Assembly: GCA_008000375.1 (NCBI GenBank)
Contig: SMOI01000029.1
Location: 133,728-181,111, forward strand
Source: Poteriospumella lacustris
Taxonomy: Eukaryota > Sar > Chrysophyceae > Chromulinales > Dinobryaceae
Reading direction: 5' to 3'
DNA length: 47,384 nucleotides
The notes under the pieces: model-generated
The model's input: the letters and a program-made list of their open reading frames with translations, nothing else
What the model was told of the DNA's origin: nothing
The model's database searches: none
Translations under genes and position numbers: made by a program
Part shown: piece after piece, positions 45,206 through 47,384 of the stretch
Layout: each line of letters starts with the position of its first letter
Numbering within the stretch: position 1 is the stretch's first letter

Positions 45206-47317
45206 TTACAGCTTGTGGTGCAACAGGGCGGACTTCGCTTCGGCGTAGCCCTTCTGGGCGCTGAGATGCAGCCACTTGGCGGCATCTGCCACGTTCTTGT
45301 GGCCCCCTTGGCCCTCGAGGAGACACATGCCCAGCTTGAATTGCGCTTGCATGTTGTCTTGCGCGGCGCTGGCTTCAAACCAGCGATACGCTTCAGTGGC
45401 CTCGACCGTGACGCCGTGTCCGAGCTCGTAGCACAGACCCAAGTGATATTGCGCGACGGCATCTCCGTGCACAGCTGCGTTCTTGAAGAAATACACGGCT
45501 TGTTCGTAGTCCACCACGCCATTGTCGTAGCCGTGGTAGTAGCCCAACGCGGCCTTCGTCATCGCGGGGAGGTACCCGTACTTCGCCGACGCGAGGTAAT
45601 ACTGAAACGCCATCGATCGGTACGCGGTAAAATCGGGAAAGACACGTCGATCTTCGTAGACCAGGCCCATGCTGTAATAGCCCGGTGGATATTCTTCCAA
45701 TGCACACCGTGTGAACATCGCGTAGGCTTCCATCATGTCCTCGGCGGTCGCGTGCGGGTTCGAGTACTTCAACACGCCCAAGTTGTTGATGGAAGGGATG
45801 TACCCAGCCGCAGCACTCGCCTTCAGATGCTCCATAACTTGATTCCCATCGCGCGCGACGCCCAGGCCGCGATGGTAGCAGATCGACCAGACGTATTCGC
45901 GGTACTTCGTGGTGTCTTCCTCCTGCGACGAGGGCGGCGTCTGCGGCGACCGCAGCCACTGCAGCACATCATCTGCCAGGTCTTGCGCCTTGGACATGTC
46001 CTTCGCAATGCTGTTGCCACCGGTGGCAAAGATACACATGAGCAGTGCCGTGGCCAAGGGATAGAGCAGCTGGTGATGCTTATTGCGCATCGCGGCCAAC
46101 TGTTCCAGCTCCAGAAACGCGTCGGCTTTGCCACAGATCGATGCGGTGAACAGCCTGTCGATGGCTGTCAATCGCACCGTCGTCTCGCGAGGTGTTTCGC
46201 CTTCTTGTTCTTTCTTGTCTCCTTTGCCTTCCGCATCGGGGGGAGCGATCCTAATCGAATACGTGCGCATTTCATCACCTTCGGTCGACGAGCCCGAGAT
46301 GGACGGCGCCAGTGCCTTCGCCGTCAGCTGCGTCTTGAGCAACACGATGTCTTCGTAGAAACTGCGACACAAATGCTTCGCCACTTTGTAAGGGGCGGAA
46401 TTACGAATGGCGGCGGCGGATGGCCGGTCGGCGACTTTCACCCGGAGACATTGGATGATGACCTCTTGGACGAAGGGGTTCAGGTTGTCCCATCGCTTGC
46501 GTCCTTCCGACGGCAGACGCATCAGCACGTCTTCTTTCAATTGAAACGTGCCATGTCTGATCTTTGCACGAATTGCCGCACCGGAAGCCTTGGACGGGTC
46601 GAAGACATCCGAGTTGACGGCCAGATCCAACAACGTCGCTCCGAAGTTCCACATGTCGGTCTTCGTCGTGATTGGGTCCACGCCGTTGTCTCCGGGGGTA
46701 TGTCCATCTAAAAGCATGGCTACCTCTGGGGCCATATACGGACGTGTATACCCAGAACTGAAAGGCACAGTCGCTTCCGAGATGGTTACGGAACTGCCGA
46801 AGTCGCTCAGCTTGTATTTGAAGCCGCGGTACTTCGGTCGATCGTGAGTATACACGCAGAAGATATTCTCCGGCTTGATGTCTCGATGGATGATGGGCGG
46901 GTTATGAGCGTGCATCAGCTCCAAAATGCGGACCATTTCGATGGTGAACACTGCCAAATCGGAGCTGCCCAGCACGGACATCCCATCGGGTCGCGTGGAC
47001 GCATTCGAGTTCGCGACGTCTCGAACAGTTTTCCATTCCTCCTCAAACTCTAAGATGAGATACACGTCATCCTTTTCCTTGAAGCTTCCCAAGCATCGAA
47101 TAATCCCAGGGAAATCTCGAAATGCAGCAAGATGCTGCACTTCAGCTTCGGCTCGTTGACGACGAAAGGAATTCGTTGCACCTTGAAGAACGCGCTTCAA
47201 AACATACGTAATATCCGAGGCCACATGCTTGGCCTTCAAAAAGCGAGCGCAGTTCCCGGAGGCGAGCTCTTCTAGCACGACAAACTCGCTAAGACTTTGG
47301 AACGAAAGCGTCTCCAT
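45206..47317 (-). CDS. Protein kinase with C-terminal Sel1-like repeats
   Basis: A single exon encodes 703 residues from the ATG at 47317 (an upstream in-frame TTG is not used). The kinase domain spans about 12-310: Lys41 in YVLKRV, HRDIKPEN with Asp146, SDFG with Asp172 and YMAPE at 194-198. The glycine loop (LASGNCARF, 18-26) keeps only one of the usual glycines. Extra residues lie between the catalytic loop and DFG. The style recalls NAK/AAK-type kinases, but this is not decisive. A charged linker (about 340-385) leads to roughly six Sel1-like helical repeats at about 471-697, the last ones clear (AQYHLGLCYELGHGV, AQFKLGMCLLEGQGG). Sel1 repeats are protein-binding scaffolds, so the kinase probably docks its substrates through them. 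Catalytic residues look complete, so it is likely active despite the odd loop. Confidence 0.9.
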   Translation of the reverse strand: METLSFQSLSEFVVLEELASGNCARFLKAKHVASDITYVLKRVLQGATNSFRRQRAEAEVQHLAAFRDFPGIIRCLGSFKEKDDVYLILEFEEEWKTVRDVANSNASTRPDGMSVLGSSDLAVFTIEMVRILELMHAHNPPIIHRDIKPENIFCVYTHDRPKYRGFKYKLSDFGSSVTISEATVPFSSGYTRPYMAPEVAMLLDGHTPGDNGVDPITTKTDMWNFGATLLDLAVNSDVFDPSKASGAAIRAKIRHGTFQLKEDVLMRLPSEGRKRWDNLNPFVQEVIIQCLRVKVADRPSAAAIRNSAPYKVAKHLCRSFYEDIVLLKTQLTAKALAPSISGSSTEGDEMRTYSIRIAPPDAEGKGDKKEQEGETPRETTVRLTAIDRLFTASICGKADAFLELEQLAAMRNKHHQLLYPLATALLMCIFATGGNSIAKDMSKAQDLADDVLQWLRSPQTPPSSQEEDTTKYREYVWSICYHRGLGVARDGNQVMEHLKASAAAGYIPSINNLGVLKYSNPHATAEDMMEAYAMFTRCALEEYPPGYYSMGLVYEDRRVFPDFTAYRSMAFQYYLASAKYGYLPAMTKAALGYYHGYDNGVVDYEQAVYFFKNAAVHGDAVAQYHLGLCYELGHGVTVEATEAYRWFEASAAQDNMQAQFKLGMCLLEGQGGHKNVADAAKWLHLSAQKGYAEAKSALLHHKL

Positions 47318-47384
47318 GGTTCTGTGAGGTTCTTTCAAGTGCAAAGATAGATTGAGGCAATCAATCTATGAAAAGAGACCTTTT
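47318..47384 (-). promoter_or_regulatory. Start of upstream region of the Sel1-kinase gene
   Basis: Only 67 bases of 5' flank are in the window. No motif is assignable. Confidence 0.3.

Overview
The window is nuclear DNA of a eukaryotic microbe. Ten protein-coding genes are supported. Four run together on the minus strand in the middle, and several carry short introns: I placed ten GT-AG introns of 62-80 nt. There are no operon-like overlaps. Domain content is eukaryotic: an FHA-CHK2-type kinase, a Gup1/HHAT-type MBOAT protein, an ABCC full transporter, a FAM192A/Fyv6-N protein, and tandem WRKY19-like Cys-His fingers. The WRKY19-like fingers, the Sel1-kinase and the short introns suit a stramenopile (oomycete-like) protist best, but that placement is inference and not secure.

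Layout: (1) 1-1721, minus, FHA-domain protein kinase, cut by the window edge. (2) 2439-24884, minus, one giant secreted protein of about 7,438 residues, 97% of it in a single 21.6-kb exon. (3) 25327-25851, plus, a mitochondrial-type hotdog (R)-hydratase sharing a 442-bp divergent promoter with the giant gene. (4) 26027-26743, minus, FAM192A/Fyv6-like nuclear protein. (5) 27115-28710, minus, MBOAT acyltransferase. (6) 29405-32279, minus, annexin-like/EF-hand/WW-like protein. (7) 32705-37011, minus, ABCC transporter. (8) 37457-40315, plus, disordered protein with one B-box-like finger. (9) 40856-43861, plus, GAF-GAF-seven-finger protein. (10) 45206-47317, minus, protein kinase with Sel1 repeats.

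The main novelty is the giant gene. By eye it alternates two beta-sandwich module types: about 21 SWM-like (SwmB/bacterial adhesin-like) modules and about 24 modules of a second kind that I cannot name. They sit in blocks A3-B12-A5-B12-A13, followed by a split F5/8C (discoidin-like) domain, a Big_9/cadherin-like domain and a Cys-rich tail. A separate module of roughly 80-100 residues seems to be inserted inside other domains four times. No transmembrane segment or GPI signal is visible at its C-terminus.

Other region-scale patterns: GC content rises from the 5' to the 3' end in several genes on both strands, most strongly in the giant gene (about 40-45% to about 67% by hand counts of single 60-base lines). 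Short trinucleotide blocks (CTG, CGT/GAC, CAT) lie about 145-290 bp upstream of several start codons. The genes do not form one pathway. The giant protein, the acyltransferase and the transporter act in secretory or membrane compartments, and the kinases and the GAF protein look like signalling components.
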